Shown here: one piece after another, positions 45,340 through 54,265 of the stretch | Layout: each line of letters starts with the position of its first letter | Numbering within the stretch: the first letter of the stretch is position 1 | Assembly: GCA_963831005.1 (NCBI GenBank) | Contig: CAWHOW010000038.1 | Coordinates: forward strand, 1 to 64,000 | Reading direction: 5' to 3' | Origin: CAWHOW01 sp963831005 | GTDB taxonomy: Bacteria > Bacteroidota > Bacteroidia > Bacteroidales > CG2-30-32-10 | Length of the DNA stretch: 64,000 nt | Translations under genes and position numbers: made by a program | Notes under the pieces: generated by a model | Told to the model about the DNA's origin: nothing | Seen by the model: the letters and a program-made list of their open reading frames with translations, nothing else | Database searches by the model: none

Positions 45340-45831
45340 TTAATTAGTTTTAACGATTTTAAATGTTTTAATTATTTTGCTTGAATTGATCACTTTTAAA
45401 AAATAAATGCCACTTGTTAATGATGTCATATTAATCATTGACACGTTTCCGCTTATAGATTCCTGCGTAATATAACTTCCATTTTGGTCAAACAGTTCAT
45501 AGTTTAATTGACCTTTGATGGTGTTGCCTAATTGCAGTTCCACATAACTGGAAGTTGGATTAGGAAAAACTACCGCTTTTACATCAGCACTACTTACTTC
45601 ATCTATTCCTGAAATGACCTCAAATATTTCAAGCGGCTGTTGTACTCCCTCGGTCGCAATACCCCCGGAGCCTTTAATTGTTGTGTAATCTATTTGTCCG
45701 ACGGAATAACTCGCGGTACCTCCCGAACCGGACACATTTCCACCCGAAGCATCAGTATGATTTTGGGCATTAAGTGCTGTTGCTATCAATAAAAGAAAGC
45801 AACAGACGAATACCATTTTTTTCTTTTTCAT
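45340..45831 (-). CDS. Short T9SS-exported protein
   Basis: Signal peptide (1-22, ALNAQ), a Gly/Ser-rich segment GGNVSGSGGTASYSVGQIDYT that recurs in many Bacteroidota T9SS cargo proteins, the GVQQPLEI motif and a type A sorting domain (FPNPTSSYVELQL to KTFKIVKTN). 163 residues, so almost nothing but export modules. Probably co-transcribed with the fibre gene downstream. Confidence 0.82.
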   Translation of the reverse strand: MKKKKMVFVCCFLLLIATALNAQNHTDASGGNVSGSGGTASYSVGQIDYTTIKGSGGIATEGVQQPLEIFEVISGIDEVSSADVKAVVFPNPTSSYVELQLGNTIKGQLNYELFDQNGSYITQESISGNVSMINMTSLTSGIYFLKVINSSKIIKTFKIVKTN

Positions 45832-46099
45832 GTTGTTGATTTTTTTAATGTTTTTAATAAATAATGAAAAGTGTGTTTACAAATAATTTTGAGCAAAAGA
45901 ATAAAAACTGGATAATTCAGGAATTAAGAAAAAATGAAGAATGGATTAAAAAAAGATTAAATATTAAAGGCATTTATTTTAAAGCATTGATGACGGGCAG
46001 TTAGAAACCGTGTAACCATTTCCCCATTCACTCGGTTTCCTTAGTATCTAATTGTTATTTCCAGGTTTCTGCAACACTTAATTAAGCTAGTGCAACAAA

Positions 46100-46428
46100 G
46101 GTATAAGCTATACAAACGTTACATTATGCTAATGTAACATTACATTACACTATACAAACGTTACACTATGCTAATGTAACATTACATTGTGCTATACAAA
46201 CGTTACACTATGCTAATGTAACATTACATTATGCTATACAAACGTTACATTAAGCTAATACAACATTACATTATGCTATACAAACGTTACATTAGGCTAA
46301 TACAACATTACATTATGCTATACAAACGTTACACTAAGCTAATGTAACATTACATTATGCTATACATGCGTTACATTAAGCTAATTAAACATTACATTGT
46401 GCTGTACAAACGTTACAATGCACTAATC
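46100..46428. repeat. 21-bp tandem repeat array 3a
   Basis: Alternating 21-bp half-units: GTTACATTATGCTAATGTAA and ATTACATTATGCTATACAAA types (each shown one base short), giving a 42-bp higher period. One half-unit is a perfect palindrome, GTTACATTA-TGC-TAATGTAAC. Stops occur in all frames, so it is not coding. Confidence 0.95.
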
Positions 46429-46535
46429 CTTATTATCTTAGGTCTAACATTATGTTAAATGGCATAACTCATAATAATGAGATTTTATTGTGCTACCTCC
46501 CTATTATTTTTTTAATGTAAGTGATAATTCCAAAC

Positions 46536-46922
46536 AGAATGATAACCATTCCATAGGAATGTGAAACATCCGGGTAAGAATGATAACCATTCCATAGGAA
46601 TGTGAAACATCCGTGTAAGAATGGTAATCATTCCGTAGAAATGATAATCACCCGGCAGGAATGATAATCGGCCTAACAAGGAAAATAATCATCCAAAGAA
46701 GGATGATAATCATTCCGTAGGAATGTGTAACATCCCGGTAAGAATGATAATCATTCCGTAGAAATGATAATCACCCGGCAGAAATGATAATCACCCGGCA
46801 GGAATGATAATCACCTGGCAGGAATGATAATCACTCCGTAGGAATGTGTTACATCCGGGTAAGAATGATAATCATTCCATAGGAATGTGAAACATCCGGA
46901 TAAAAATGATAATCATTACGGA
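46536..46922. repeat. 20/21-bp tandem repeat array 3b
   Basis: Units start GAATGATAA and alternate CATTCCATAG, CACCCGGCAG and GTGAAACATCCGGGTAA endings, with periods of 20 and 21 bp. Adjacent units create GGAATGATAATCATTCC palindromes. Separate sequence from array 3a, 110 bases away. Confidence 0.93.
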
Positions 46923-46977
46923 AAGAAGTTATGAGGCTGTTCAAAAAGGCAGTTCAATAGACTTCTTCGGAAAATCA

Positions 46978-47140
46978 TTTATCTCGTCATTGCGAGGGCT
47001 CTTTTCCCGAAGCAATCTTAATTCAGGTAAGAGATTGCTTCATGGAGTTTATCCTGAGTGCTTTTCCATTTAAGATTGCTTCCCCTTCGCTTCGCTCTGT
47101 GTCGCAATGACGGCACGAAGGGTTCGCAATGACGTATCTA
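46978..47140. repeat. Dispersed GTCATTGCGAGG-type palindrome
   Basis: Opens with CGTCATTGCGAGGGCTCTTT and closes with TCGCAATGACG, with GAAGCAATCTT / AAGATTGCTTC in between. A shorter copy lies inside the 5' end of the TonB receptor gene (57017-57115). Confidence 0.8.
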
Positions 47141-47448
47141 TTTTCCGAAGAACTCTAATGAAAACCAGTCAATCCCCAACCCTTTCAACAGACTAACGAC
47201 AGGCTCTAAACAGAAAACTTATTTTCCGGTAAGGAAACATACTTACTAAAGGGGACTTCTAATAATTCTTAAAAACAAATTCTAAATACTAATTTCTAAA
47301 CTCTAAATAATATCAAATACTCAAATATTAATGTTCAAAACTACAGCTAATTCAATGTTTGGTGCTTTTCTCATTTGAATTTTGAAATTATTTAGGATTT
47401 AGGGTTTAGTGCTTAGGATTTAAAAAAAACAAATTTTTAGAACCCACA

Positions 47449-47484
47449 TTAAAATAAAAACAGTCCCCAAAACTTTGAGGACTG
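47449..47484 (-). terminator. Terminator after the broken FN3-like gene, locus 3
   Basis: Hairpin CAGTCC ... GGACTG with a short inner extension and a T-rich tail on the minus strand, 35 bases past the stop codon. Confidence 0.7.
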
Positions 47485-47518
47485 CCTTTACTGTATTAAA
47501 TTAAGTATTTTAAGCTGA

Positions 47519-47918
47519 TTATTTTGTGAAAAAATACATATCAACCGGATATAGCCAGGTTTGAGCTCCTCCCCTTTTCTCGCTGAGTGAAATCCTGCCA
47601 CGTAACCACAGCTTAGTTCCTATAGCTTTGCCATGAGTAAATTTGTAACGACTGTCGGGCGAAACTTTAACCGTTACAAAGTTAATACCATCGGTGCTTT
47701 CCTGCAGTTCGTAACAGACGTGTAAACCCCTGGTGGCAGCAAATAAGGTGAGGGTTGTTCACGGCCATTTTAACACGGCTCATGCAGCTTTCTATTGTTT
47801 TTTCTCCGCCGGTTTTGAGCCATACTGTGGCGCTGTTGCCATTGCCTTCCATACGTGTTACCACATCGCCCTTCTTTATATCTTGCAGCAGGGCTTTAAT
47901 ACCATATAGTTTTCCCAT
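47519..47918 (-). pseudogene. Small FN3-like family gene, locus 3 (frameshifted)
   Basis: The first frame (MGKLYGIKALLQDIKKGDVV to about VKMAVNN) breaks near 47755; the shifted frame continues TLTLFAATRGLHVCYELQES, TDGINFVTVKV, RYKFTHGKAIGTKLWLRGRI and ends TWLYPVDMYFFTK at 47519. The second part is an FN3-like domain comparable to the other three family members: STDGxNF matches SPDxVNW, and GTKLWLRGRI matches the GxxYxFR strand. The reconstructed protein is about 132 residues, shorter than its relatives. Arrays 3a and 3b lie downstream. Confidence 0.7.
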
Positions 47919-48057
47919 AGATAATTAATTTTTAGTTTGATTGTTTTACTCATGTTATGCAGAATTATATTTTTCTGTTTTTAGATTCCTCATTTCACAG
48001 CCCGCCTTGTCAGTTGGCGGGTGTTGCATTCGGAATGACATTGTTAGTATGTGAAGC

Positions 48058-48112
48058 AGGGTGAGGAGCAGGAGCGGGGCGGCGTAGCCGCCCCGCTCCT
48101 GCTCCTCACCCT
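48058..48112. repeat. Perfect 26-bp inverted repeat, GC-rich
   Basis: Left arm 48058-48083 and right arm 48087-48112 are exact reverse complements around a 3-base loop (GTA); the inner part reads GGGGCGGC-GTA-GCCGCCCC. It is flanked by a second, imperfect pair (CGGAATGACA at 48031 and TTGTCATTCCG at 48129). The arm is far more GC-rich than the surrounding DNA. Confidence 0.97.
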
Positions 48113-48324
48113 CTCAAATCAATAGAATTGTCATTCCGATCCGCCGACTGGCGGAGAGGAATCTCATTAATATTGTTATTGCGTAACATCAGTGTTTAAT
48201 AATTCAAGACTAAAGTTCTTAAATTATTGCATGTTTATATAAGCCAAACTCGATGCCTAATGCCAGGCAGTCTCTTATCAATTCTGGTTGCATTAATACA
48301 AGGCATAATTCCGGAATTATACTG

Positions 48325-48425
48325 TAACGTATGCCATGCTTCGAGACGACCACTGAAATATGGTCTCATCAGCATGACTGTCACATTGAGGAGGAACGAA
48401 GTGACGTCTCGAAATGCGACTAGCG
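48325..48425. repeat. TCGAGACG-type dispersed inverted repeat
   Basis: CTTCGAGACGACC and GTGACGTCTCGAA are inverted around about 65 bases. A related copy is at 60020-60140. No gene in this interval (47931-48531). Confidence 0.55.
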
Positions 48426-48531
48426 CTATTCTTGGGTTAAAGTAACAGATACTAACAAATGGACTTTAGTTTCTAATACTAAAAGACCAGAGAAGTATTT
48501 TTATTCTGTTTACTGTATAAAATTATTTTTA

Positions 48532-48539
48532 TAATTTTG
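48532..48539 (+). promoter_or_regulatory. -7 promoter element for the fluoride locus
   Basis: TAATTTTG matches TAnnTTTG and lies 4 bases before the riboswitch, so transcription would start at the first riboswitch bases. Confidence 0.55.
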
Positions 48540-48542
48540 CAG

Positions 48543-48590
48543 TGGCGATGGAGTTCGCCATTAACCGCCATAAGTGCTGATAACTCCTGC
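48543..48590 (+). ncRNA. Fluoride riboswitch (crcB RNA motif)
   Basis: GGCGATGGAGTTCGCC, then ACCGCCATAAGTG and CTGATAACTCCT reproduce the crcB motif: first stem GGCGA/TCGCC, GATG loop pairing, and the CTGAT-ACTCC pseudoknot partner of GGAGT. It is 38 bases upstream of a crcB start codon, which confirms the identity. Confidence 0.92.
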
Positions 48591-48628
48591 TTTTATTGTT
48601 TTATTAACTTAAAGTAAAATCAGCTTGT

Positions 48629-49007
48629 ATGATAAAATTAATCTTCATCATAGGTACAGGTGGCTTTCTGGGGAGCGTATCCCGGTTTTTTACCACCCGT
48701 TTTGTGCAAAATTATTTCTCATCGCCTTTTCCTTTCGGTACTTTTGCAGTAAACATATTCAGGATGTTTTTTGTTAGGGCTGTTTTATGGAATATCCGAA
48801 AAGGGTAACCTGATGAATAACGAATGGCGCATGTTCCTTACTATTGGATTTTGTGGCGGCTTCACAACATTCTCCACATTTGCCGGCGAAAACCTGGCGC
48901 TGATAAAGGAAAGCGAATTCTTTTATTTTCTTATGTACACAGGCTTAAGTATATTTCTTGGCCTTCTGGCAACATATTTAGGAAGCATAATAATTAAAAT
49001 CATATAA
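48629..49007 (+). pseudogene. crcB: Fluoride exporter CrcB gene with one frameshift
   Basis: Encodes a Fluc/CrcB fluoride channel. The first frame from ATG 48629 gives IGTGGFLGSVSRFFTTRFV and FPFGTFAVNIF; at a run of six T (48767-48772) the frame must shift by one base to continue LLGLFYGISEKG, FLTIGFCGGFTTFSTFAGEN and TYLGSIIIKII. The GGFTTFSTF motif with the selectivity-filter phenylalanines and the sodium-site region are preserved. One T fewer would restore a full-length 125-residue protein. Confidence 0.88.
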
Positions 49008-49011
49008 TATT

Positions 49012-49354
49012 ATGGAAAATCAAAGCGAAGCTAATATTGTTGAGGATTTTTATAAGTTCAATCGATAAATTTAAGCACAGACCCCTTTACGAAGTAATTG
49101 TTTTCGCGGCAAAACGATATGGGCTTTCGGGAGCTACTGTAATAAAAGGCTTTATGGGATTTGGTGAAGGCAGCGCTGTATATTCGCAGAAATTATGGGA
49201 ATTATCGAAAAGATTCCGTTAATTAGTTGAGATAATTGATGAAAAGGCAAAGATTGAAGCATTCACCGAAACCATCAAGCCTTATTTTGACAAAGTGAAG
49301 AACGGGGGAATGATAACCTCAGAGAAAGCGAATATCATCCTTCATAAGATATAA
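49012..49354 (+). pseudogene. DUF190 gene (CrcB-associated), frameshift plus stop
   Basis: DUF190 proteins are PII-like and often adjacent to crcB. The ATG at 49012 (MENQSEANIVEDF) ends after 18 codons, while the overlapping frame reads LRIFISSIDKFKHRPLYEVI, GATVIKGFMGFGEGS and LWELSKRFR, then an in-frame TAA at 49220, then LVEIIDEKAKIEAFTETIKP to the stop at 49354. One indel and one nonsense change are needed to explain it. With the broken crcB this implies loss of the locus or poor sequence. Confidence 0.82.
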
Positions 49355-49453
49355 AAATGAGGCAAGAGCAATTAATAAGTATCTATTGTTTGAATAATGA
49401 AATATTAATTCAATCAATAAAACCTATTAGTTATACAGAAACTCAGCTTTACT

Positions 49454-49651
49454 TTATTGCTGCTTTTTAAACTTCTCTGTCAGCATTTCACCGCCGGTAG
49501 CAAAGCTCTCAGCAGGTAATTCATAAAATCCTATTACAATTGCATCTTTCGGAATGTTAGTTATACGATGGATATCGTCGGTAATAGCTTTCGACATTTC
49601 AGTTTTCTTTTCCGCTGTTTGCGGCAAAATTGTTATTTGAACGATTGGCAT
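49454..49651 (-). CDS. 4-oxalocrotonate tautomerase family protein
   Basis: 65 residues with the catalytic Pro directly after the start Met (MPIVQITILPQ), the size and layout of the 4-OT/YwhB tautomerase group. A good Shine-Dalgarno (GGAGGAA) precedes the ATG. Substrate unknown. Confidence 0.88.
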   Translation of the reverse strand: MPIVQITILPQTAEKKTEMSKAITDDIHRITNIPKDAIVIGFYELPAESFATGGEMLTEKFKKQQ

Positions 49652-49693
49652 AATATTTCCTCCATTTTTAATTTATAATTGTAGTTTAACTAT

Positions 49694-51262
49694 CTATTTC
49701 TTTACTATTCTTTGGAAATTCAGATCCTGGAAATCATAACTGAAATCAATACTGGGAGATATGCCTTTCATTTTTATGCCTTGCGCTTTTCCTTCTTCAT
49801 CAAGGGAAAATATGGCAAAAGCATCACAATCATCTTCACGGTCTTTCCACTTTATGGCAAAAGTATTGGCTTTATAAAAGAACATTGGCCCTATCAGTTT
49901 AGGCGAACGATATGATTTAAACCATAACTGCTTATCCTTTTCAAATACCTCCACCTTTCCAAACCACCCATCCTGATAAATACCAATATAATCTTCGTTA
50001 TTAATTTTTGTGTTCTTTGCTGCATTAACAGTTGCCCAGGCTTTCTTTATCACATCATCTGCCGTACTATCCTTTTTACTAAGATAATTTTGATAATATT
50101 TAACCCAGTCAAAATACTTCAATCCGATATAACGGTCAATAATTGTTTTACTGATTGCCATCATGGCGCTTGCTCCGTTGTCAGTATTTGTAAGAACGAC
50201 AACACCGAGATTTATATCGGGTATCATAGTAACCGCAGACAACATACCGGTTAAGTCTCCTGTATGTGATACTTTTAAATATCCTTTAACATCAGTTAGG
50301 TCCCATCCAAGTCCATACCCTCTGAAATGTGAATTATAACGAGGGTCACGGCTTGCATCTTCTACTGTGTGTATCTTCCACATTTCTCTCTGACTATCCT
50401 CTTTAAAGAGTTGTTTTTGCAGATCATTCCCGTATTTCCCTTTGTTCAGGTGAAGCAACATCCATGTAGCCATATCATTGGCATTTGATAATATACCGGC
50501 AGCACCACCATTCACCATATCTTCAGTCGGTCGTAATGCTTTTAAAGTGCCCGATTCTTCTACATGCGGCATGGCAAGATTGCTTTTGTCTTTCATCGCC
50601 GCTATAGAACTATATGTGTTGTTTAATTGCAAGGGTTCTAATATCCTCTTTTGAACGAAGGCTTCATAACTCATCCCGCTTACCCTTGCTATTACTTCAC
50701 CGGCAACCAGGTAAAGCAGGTTGTCGTAATCCCATTTGGTTCTGAATGCCGATACAGGTTTAAGGTATTGAAAGTTGTTTAAAATATCTTTCATCGTGAA
50801 GTTAGTGCTATCAGGAAATATCATCAGGTCACCGGCACCTAATCCAAGTCCGCTGCGATGTGTAAGCAGATCCTGTATAGTGAAGTTATTTTCCACATAA
50901 TCATTGTACATTTTGAATTCGGGGATATAGTCCTTCACTTTATCATTCCATGATAATTTACCTTCTTCCACTAAAATAGCAAGTGCTGTAGTGGTAAATG
51001 CTTTACTATTGGAAGCAATTGCAAAATCAGTATATTCGTTCACAGGCTGCTTTGTGATTACTGATTTTACACCAAATCCTTTTTTGTAAACAATTTTGCC
51101 ATCTTTCACTATAGCTACAGATGCTCCCACAACATTGAATTTTTTCATTGTATTTTCGACCAAAGAATCTACTCCATTGGAGCTAATCTGGGCATAAGTA
51201 GCACTGCTTTCAAAGAGAAAGCATATTATGAAAAGCAGCAGAAGTGATTTGATATTTTTCAT
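49694..51262 (-). CDS. Class C beta-lactamase-fold serine hydrolase
   Basis: Signal peptide (1-24, ATYAQ), a penicillin-binding/beta-lactamase domain with SNSK (S84, K87), YDN (in WDYDNLLYLVAGE) and HTG (SHTGDLTG), and a C-terminal DUF3471-type beta domain (about 420-522; YQDGWFGKVEVF). The family includes D-aminopeptidases, esterases and carboxypeptidases; a true beta-lactamase is less likely given the extra domain. Periplasmic. Ends 66 bases before the transporter operon on the same strand but is read away from it. Confidence 0.9.
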   Translation of the reverse strand: MKNIKSLLLLFIICFLFESSATYAQISSNGVDSLVENTMKKFNVVGASVAIVKDGKIVYKKGFGVKSVITKQPVNEYTDFAIASNSKAFTTTALAILVEEGKLSWNDKVKDYIPEFKMYNDYVENNFTIQDLLTHRSGLGLGAGDLMIFPDSTNFTMKDILNNFQYLKPVSAFRTKWDYDNLLYLVAGEVIARVSGMSYEAFVQKRILEPLQLNNTYSSIAAMKDKSNLAMPHVEESGTLKALRPTEDMVNGGAAGILSNANDMATWMLLHLNKGKYGNDLQKQLFKEDSQREMWKIHTVEDASRDPRYNSHFRGYGLGWDLTDVKGYLKVSHTGDLTGMLSAVTMIPDINLGVVVLTNTDNGASAMMAISKTIIDRYIGLKYFDWVKYYQNYLSKKDSTADDVIKKAWATVNAAKNTKINNEDYIGIYQDGWFGKVEVFEKDKQLWFKSYRSPKLIGPMFFYKANTFAIKWKDREDDCDAFAIFSLDEEGKAQGIKMKGISPSIDFSYDFQDLNFQRIVKK

Positions 51263-51328
51263 TGGATATTTAATTAGGTACGTTATTTATAAATAATATT
51301 TAAATTTTTTACTCTAGTTATTTTGTAT

Positions 51329-52138
51329 TCAATGCTTGTGAAAAACATAATGCGAATGATAATGCTTATGCACTTCTTCGCCATGTTTATGTACATGCTC
51401 ATGCACTAGGTTCACACTTATTAGGAATTTTTCGTCGGTAAGAATTTCAGCAGCTGTACCTGTTTTTTCTATAGTATGATCTTCTGAAAGCACTGCAACA
51501 CGTGGTTGCAAATGGTCAACAAGGTCAAGATGGTGAGTAGTAAAAATAATGGTTTTTCCTGAGCGGTTAAGTTCAAGGAGAAGTTCAATAAAGAATGTTT
51601 GTGTCTTGGGATCAAGCCCTGATAGGGGTTCATCAATTAATAGTATTTCTGGATTCATGGTCAGCACTGATGCAATGGCAACTTTCTTCTTCTCACCACC
51701 CGAAAGCATATACACAGGGCGGTCTTTAAGATGAGTAATGCCAATATATTTCATGGTTTCTTCTGCACGTTCTTCAGCATTATTAAGAGGGATGTTCATT
51801 TGTAGCGGACCAAATAGTAGTTCATCAAATACAGTAGGACAGAATAGTTGTATATCTGGATTCTGGAAAATATATCCCATGCTTTGTCTTAGTTGCAGGT
51901 TAAGGTCTTTATCACGAAGCGATTGTTCACTTATAGGTTTTCCTTTAAACAGAACTTCTCCCGATATTGGAAAAATAAGAGCATTGATTAGATTCAGTAT
52001 TGTTGATTTACCGCTGCCATTTTGCCCTATAATGCAAAACATCTCGCCTTTATTTACCGACAGATTGATGTTTTTAACAGCAGGCACATCACTGTAATAG
52101 GAATAATGAACATTTTTTAACGAAATAATTTCTTCCAT
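51329..52138 (-). CDS. cbiO: Nickel/cobalt ECF transporter ATPase with His-rich tail
   Basis: ATP-binding subunit of the metal ECF transporter encoded upstream. Walker A GQNGSGKST, signature LSGGEKKKVAIA and Walker B ILLIDEPLSG are intact. The extreme C-terminus (last 30 residues) is packed with histidines (HEHVHKHGEE, HKHYHSH), which could hold Ni or Co near the ATPase. Last gene of the nickel cluster. Confidence 0.92.
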   Translation of the reverse strand: MEEIISLKNVHYSYYSDVPAVKNINLSVNKGEMFCIIGQNGSGKSTILNLINALIFPISGEVLFKGKPISEQSLRDKDLNLQLRQSMGYIFQNPDIQLFCPTVFDELLFGPLQMNIPLNNAEERAEETMKYIGITHLKDRPVYMLSGGEKKKVAIASVLTMNPEILLIDEPLSGLDPKTQTFFIELLLELNRSGKTIIFTTHHLDLVDHLQPRVAVLSEDHTIEKTGTAAEILTDEKFLISVNLVHEHVHKHGEEVHKHYHSHYVFHKH

Positions 52139-52164
52139 GATTTAATATTTAAGCCTCGCTAATT

Positions 52165-52265
52165 CTTCCATTTGGACTAAAGTCCAATGCAGGAGTTTAT
52201 TATTTGCCCCGACCTTAAGGTCGGGGCCATTTAAAATTTGCTTTATAAAAGGGCTTTAGCCCAAA
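52165..52265. repeat. Dispersed triple-palindrome element, copy B
   Basis: GGACTAAAGTCC, then CCCCGACCTTAAGGTCGGGG, then GGGCTTTAGCCC: the same three palindromes as copy A at 24371-24471, in reversed order. Located between the ATPase and T-component genes of the transporter. Confidence 0.85.
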
Positions 52266-52290
52266 ATAATTAAGAGCTTCCAACCTATTG

Positions 52291-53217
52291 TTATATAAAT
52301 AATATACTAATGCCAAATGCAATTACAATAAGAAGTGCAACGATATCTTTATCATCAAAGCTTTTCTCTGAATGAAGGAATATCTTACCTGTATAACCCC
52401 TCGAAACCATTGCATAATATGTATTTTCATAATTGGTCTTCGACCTCCTGAAAATAAAGAAAACCCTTCCGCTTATCAGTTTTCTGGTATTCCTGTTTTT
52501 AATATTTCTTATAAGCCTTGATTTTAAAGCGAAATAAGTTTCTTCAATGGTCTTTGATAAAATAAAAATGTATTTGTATGCCAGCATGATTATCATAAGG
52601 AAAGTGTCGGGAATGCCAAACAGCTTGAATGATTTAATTAGTCCTGGAAATGAAGTGGTAAATACAATTAATAATGCAATGGAAATAGAATTCAATACCC
52701 TGAGGAAAACCAACGATACTATATGTATCCCTTCTTCGGTAAACCCTATTTGTTGCGGAATATGATATATCCAGAAATGCGACGGCTTATCAAATGTAAT
52801 AAGGTTGCAAATGATCTTCCCCGGAGTTATTACATTAAGCGAAGCTGGCAGCACCACTATAAATCCGAAAATAAATGCAAGAAGAAATATCTTTTTATAC
52901 ACACTAAGGATTTTTAAACCTGCAAAAATGAACAACAAAAGAATGAAAGCTGTAATAATTATTTGTGCTGTTATATGATGAGCCAAACTGATAACAATAA
53001 CAAGCCAGAGCAATGAAATTAGTTTTATATAGGGATTGAGGCTGTGTATAAAGTTTTCTTTCGAAGCATTTTCAGCCTGTATATATATAGATTTTACTGT
53101 TGTTGCGGCATTGCGTATTGTCTTGTCAAGAAAGGAGAACCTTGCTTTGCTTGTTTCATGCAGTTCTCCATGCGAAGGTTCTTGTAGTAATAAATATGAA
53201 GGAATATTATTTTCCAT
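52291..53217 (-). CDS. cbiQ: Nickel/cobalt ECF transporter transmembrane (T) component
   Basis: 308 residues, about six membrane helices, with the T-component signature of two Ala-Arg-Gly-like coupling motifs, seen here as YFALKSRLIRN and YAMVSRGYTG. An N-terminal soluble extension of about 60 residues (MENNIPSYLLLQEPSHGEL) is longer than in most CbiQ. Overlaps the preceding gene by 11 bases. Confidence 0.88.
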   Translation of the reverse strand: MENNIPSYLLLQEPSHGELHETSKARFSFLDKTIRNAATTVKSIYIQAENASKENFIHSLNPYIKLISLLWLVIVISLAHHITAQIIITAFILLLFIFAGLKILSVYKKIFLLAFIFGFIVVLPASLNVITPGKIICNLITFDKPSHFWIYHIPQQIGFTEEGIHIVSLVFLRVLNSISIALLIVFTTSFPGLIKSFKLFGIPDTFLMIIMLAYKYIFILSKTIEETYFALKSRLIRNIKNRNTRKLISGRVFFIFRRSKTNYENTYYAMVSRGYTGKIFLHSEKSFDDKDIVALLIVIAFGISILFI

Positions 53218-53542
53218 TCTTTACAATTAATTTAGAAAGGAGAAGCATAGCCACATACGCAATAGTTGCACCTATAATCCCCGACACTATATAATAACCC
53301 GACTGATGCACCACTGAAACATCTTTGCTGTTAACAGTATAATCGGGTAGGGGAGCTTTCCACATTTCATTGTATTTAGCCAATCCGTGAGGCACGTAGC
53401 CAATTAATTCCTTCATCGTTTCAGCCGACCATTCGCCCCATGCATCGCCTGCATTGAAGAACATGGGAAGCAGTATCCCTACCGGCGTTAACAGGCATAC
53501 TATGATAAGCACAATTAATATTTTCTTTTGAAGCTTATTCAT
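53207..53542 (-). CDS. PDGLE/CbiN-like small membrane subunit
   Basis: 111 residues with two membrane helices (9-27 and 85-104) around a periplasmic segment WGEWSAETMKELIGYVPHGL, which is typical of the PDGLE domain that accompanies or is fused to CbiM/NikM. Overlaps cbiM by 8 bases and cbiQ by 11, so one translationally coupled operon. Confidence 0.82.
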   Translation of the reverse strand: MNKLQKKILIVLIIVCLLTPVGILLPMFFNAGDAWGEWSAETMKELIGYVPHGLAKYNEMWKAPLPDYTVNSKDVSVVHQSGYYIVSGIIGATIAYVAMLLLSKLIVKNGK

Positions 53543-54224
53543 GTTTGCCTTTGTTTAAAGCATATATCATTCCTGCTTCCGATTTGAAAAAATATTGCAC
53601 TATAAATGCCGTTATCAATCCTTCAATGATGCCGAACAATAGTATATGTCCTGCGACCATGGCAGGAATAGCAATGGAAAGGTCGTAAGGGCAATACAAG
53701 GGTTTGCCATCGGCTGATGTTGCAATAAGCGGTTGTATGCCTAATTCTGTTGCTGTTACTATTGAGGCAAGTACCAGACTTAAATATCCCGAAATAAATG
53801 CCGCAATAAATAACCGTACTGGTTTTCTTGATCTCAGATTAATGAGTTTGAATATAAAATATGATGCAAACGACATGAATATAGCCATGTTGAAGCAATT
53901 AGCGCCTATGGCTGTAATACCGCCATCGCCAAAAATTAATGCTTGTATTATTAATGCTACAGATACAGCAAGTATAGCAGCCCAGGGGCCAAAGATTATT
54001 GATATAACTGCCGTTCCAACTGCATGTCCTGTGGTGCCTCCGGGAACAGGAAGGTTGAACATCATTACAAGGAAGGAAAAAGCAGAAGCCATTCCCAGGT
54101 AAGGGATGCTTTTTACCGAGACTTCTTTCTTTACTTTCTTAACGGCTACTGCAGCAACGGCAACAAACACTCCTGCCAAAGGAATATATGTTTGCGGACT
54201 TAAATAGCCATCGGGGATATGCAT
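53535..54224 (-). CDS. cbiM: Nickel/cobalt ECF transporter substrate-specific component
   Basis: Starts MHIPDGYLS, the conserved N-terminus whose His2 coordinates the metal in CbiM/NikM. Further family features are VPGGTTGHAVGT and the GDGGITAIGANCFNMA helix. 229 residues, seven membrane helices. The neighbouring NikR-type regulator points to nickel rather than cobalt. Confidence 0.93.
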   Translation of the reverse strand: MHIPDGYLSPQTYIPLAGVFVAVAAVAVKKVKKEVSVKSIPYLGMASAFSFLVMMFNLPVPGGTTGHAVGTAVISIIFGPWAAILAVSVALIIQALIFGDGGITAIGANCFNMAIFMSFASYFIFKLINLRSRKPVRLFIAAFISGYLSLVLASIVTATELGIQPLIATSADGKPLYCPYDLSIAIPAMVAGHILLFGIIEGLITAFIVQYFFKSEAGMIYALNKGKHE

Positions 54225-54265
54225 GATGAATTTTAATTATTTGCAGTAAAATTAAAAATATTAAT

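Noticed and set aside
49694..51262. True class C beta-lactamase resistance gene
   Set aside because: The extra C-terminal domain and overall length fit the wider serine hydrolase family, so resistance cannot be claimed.
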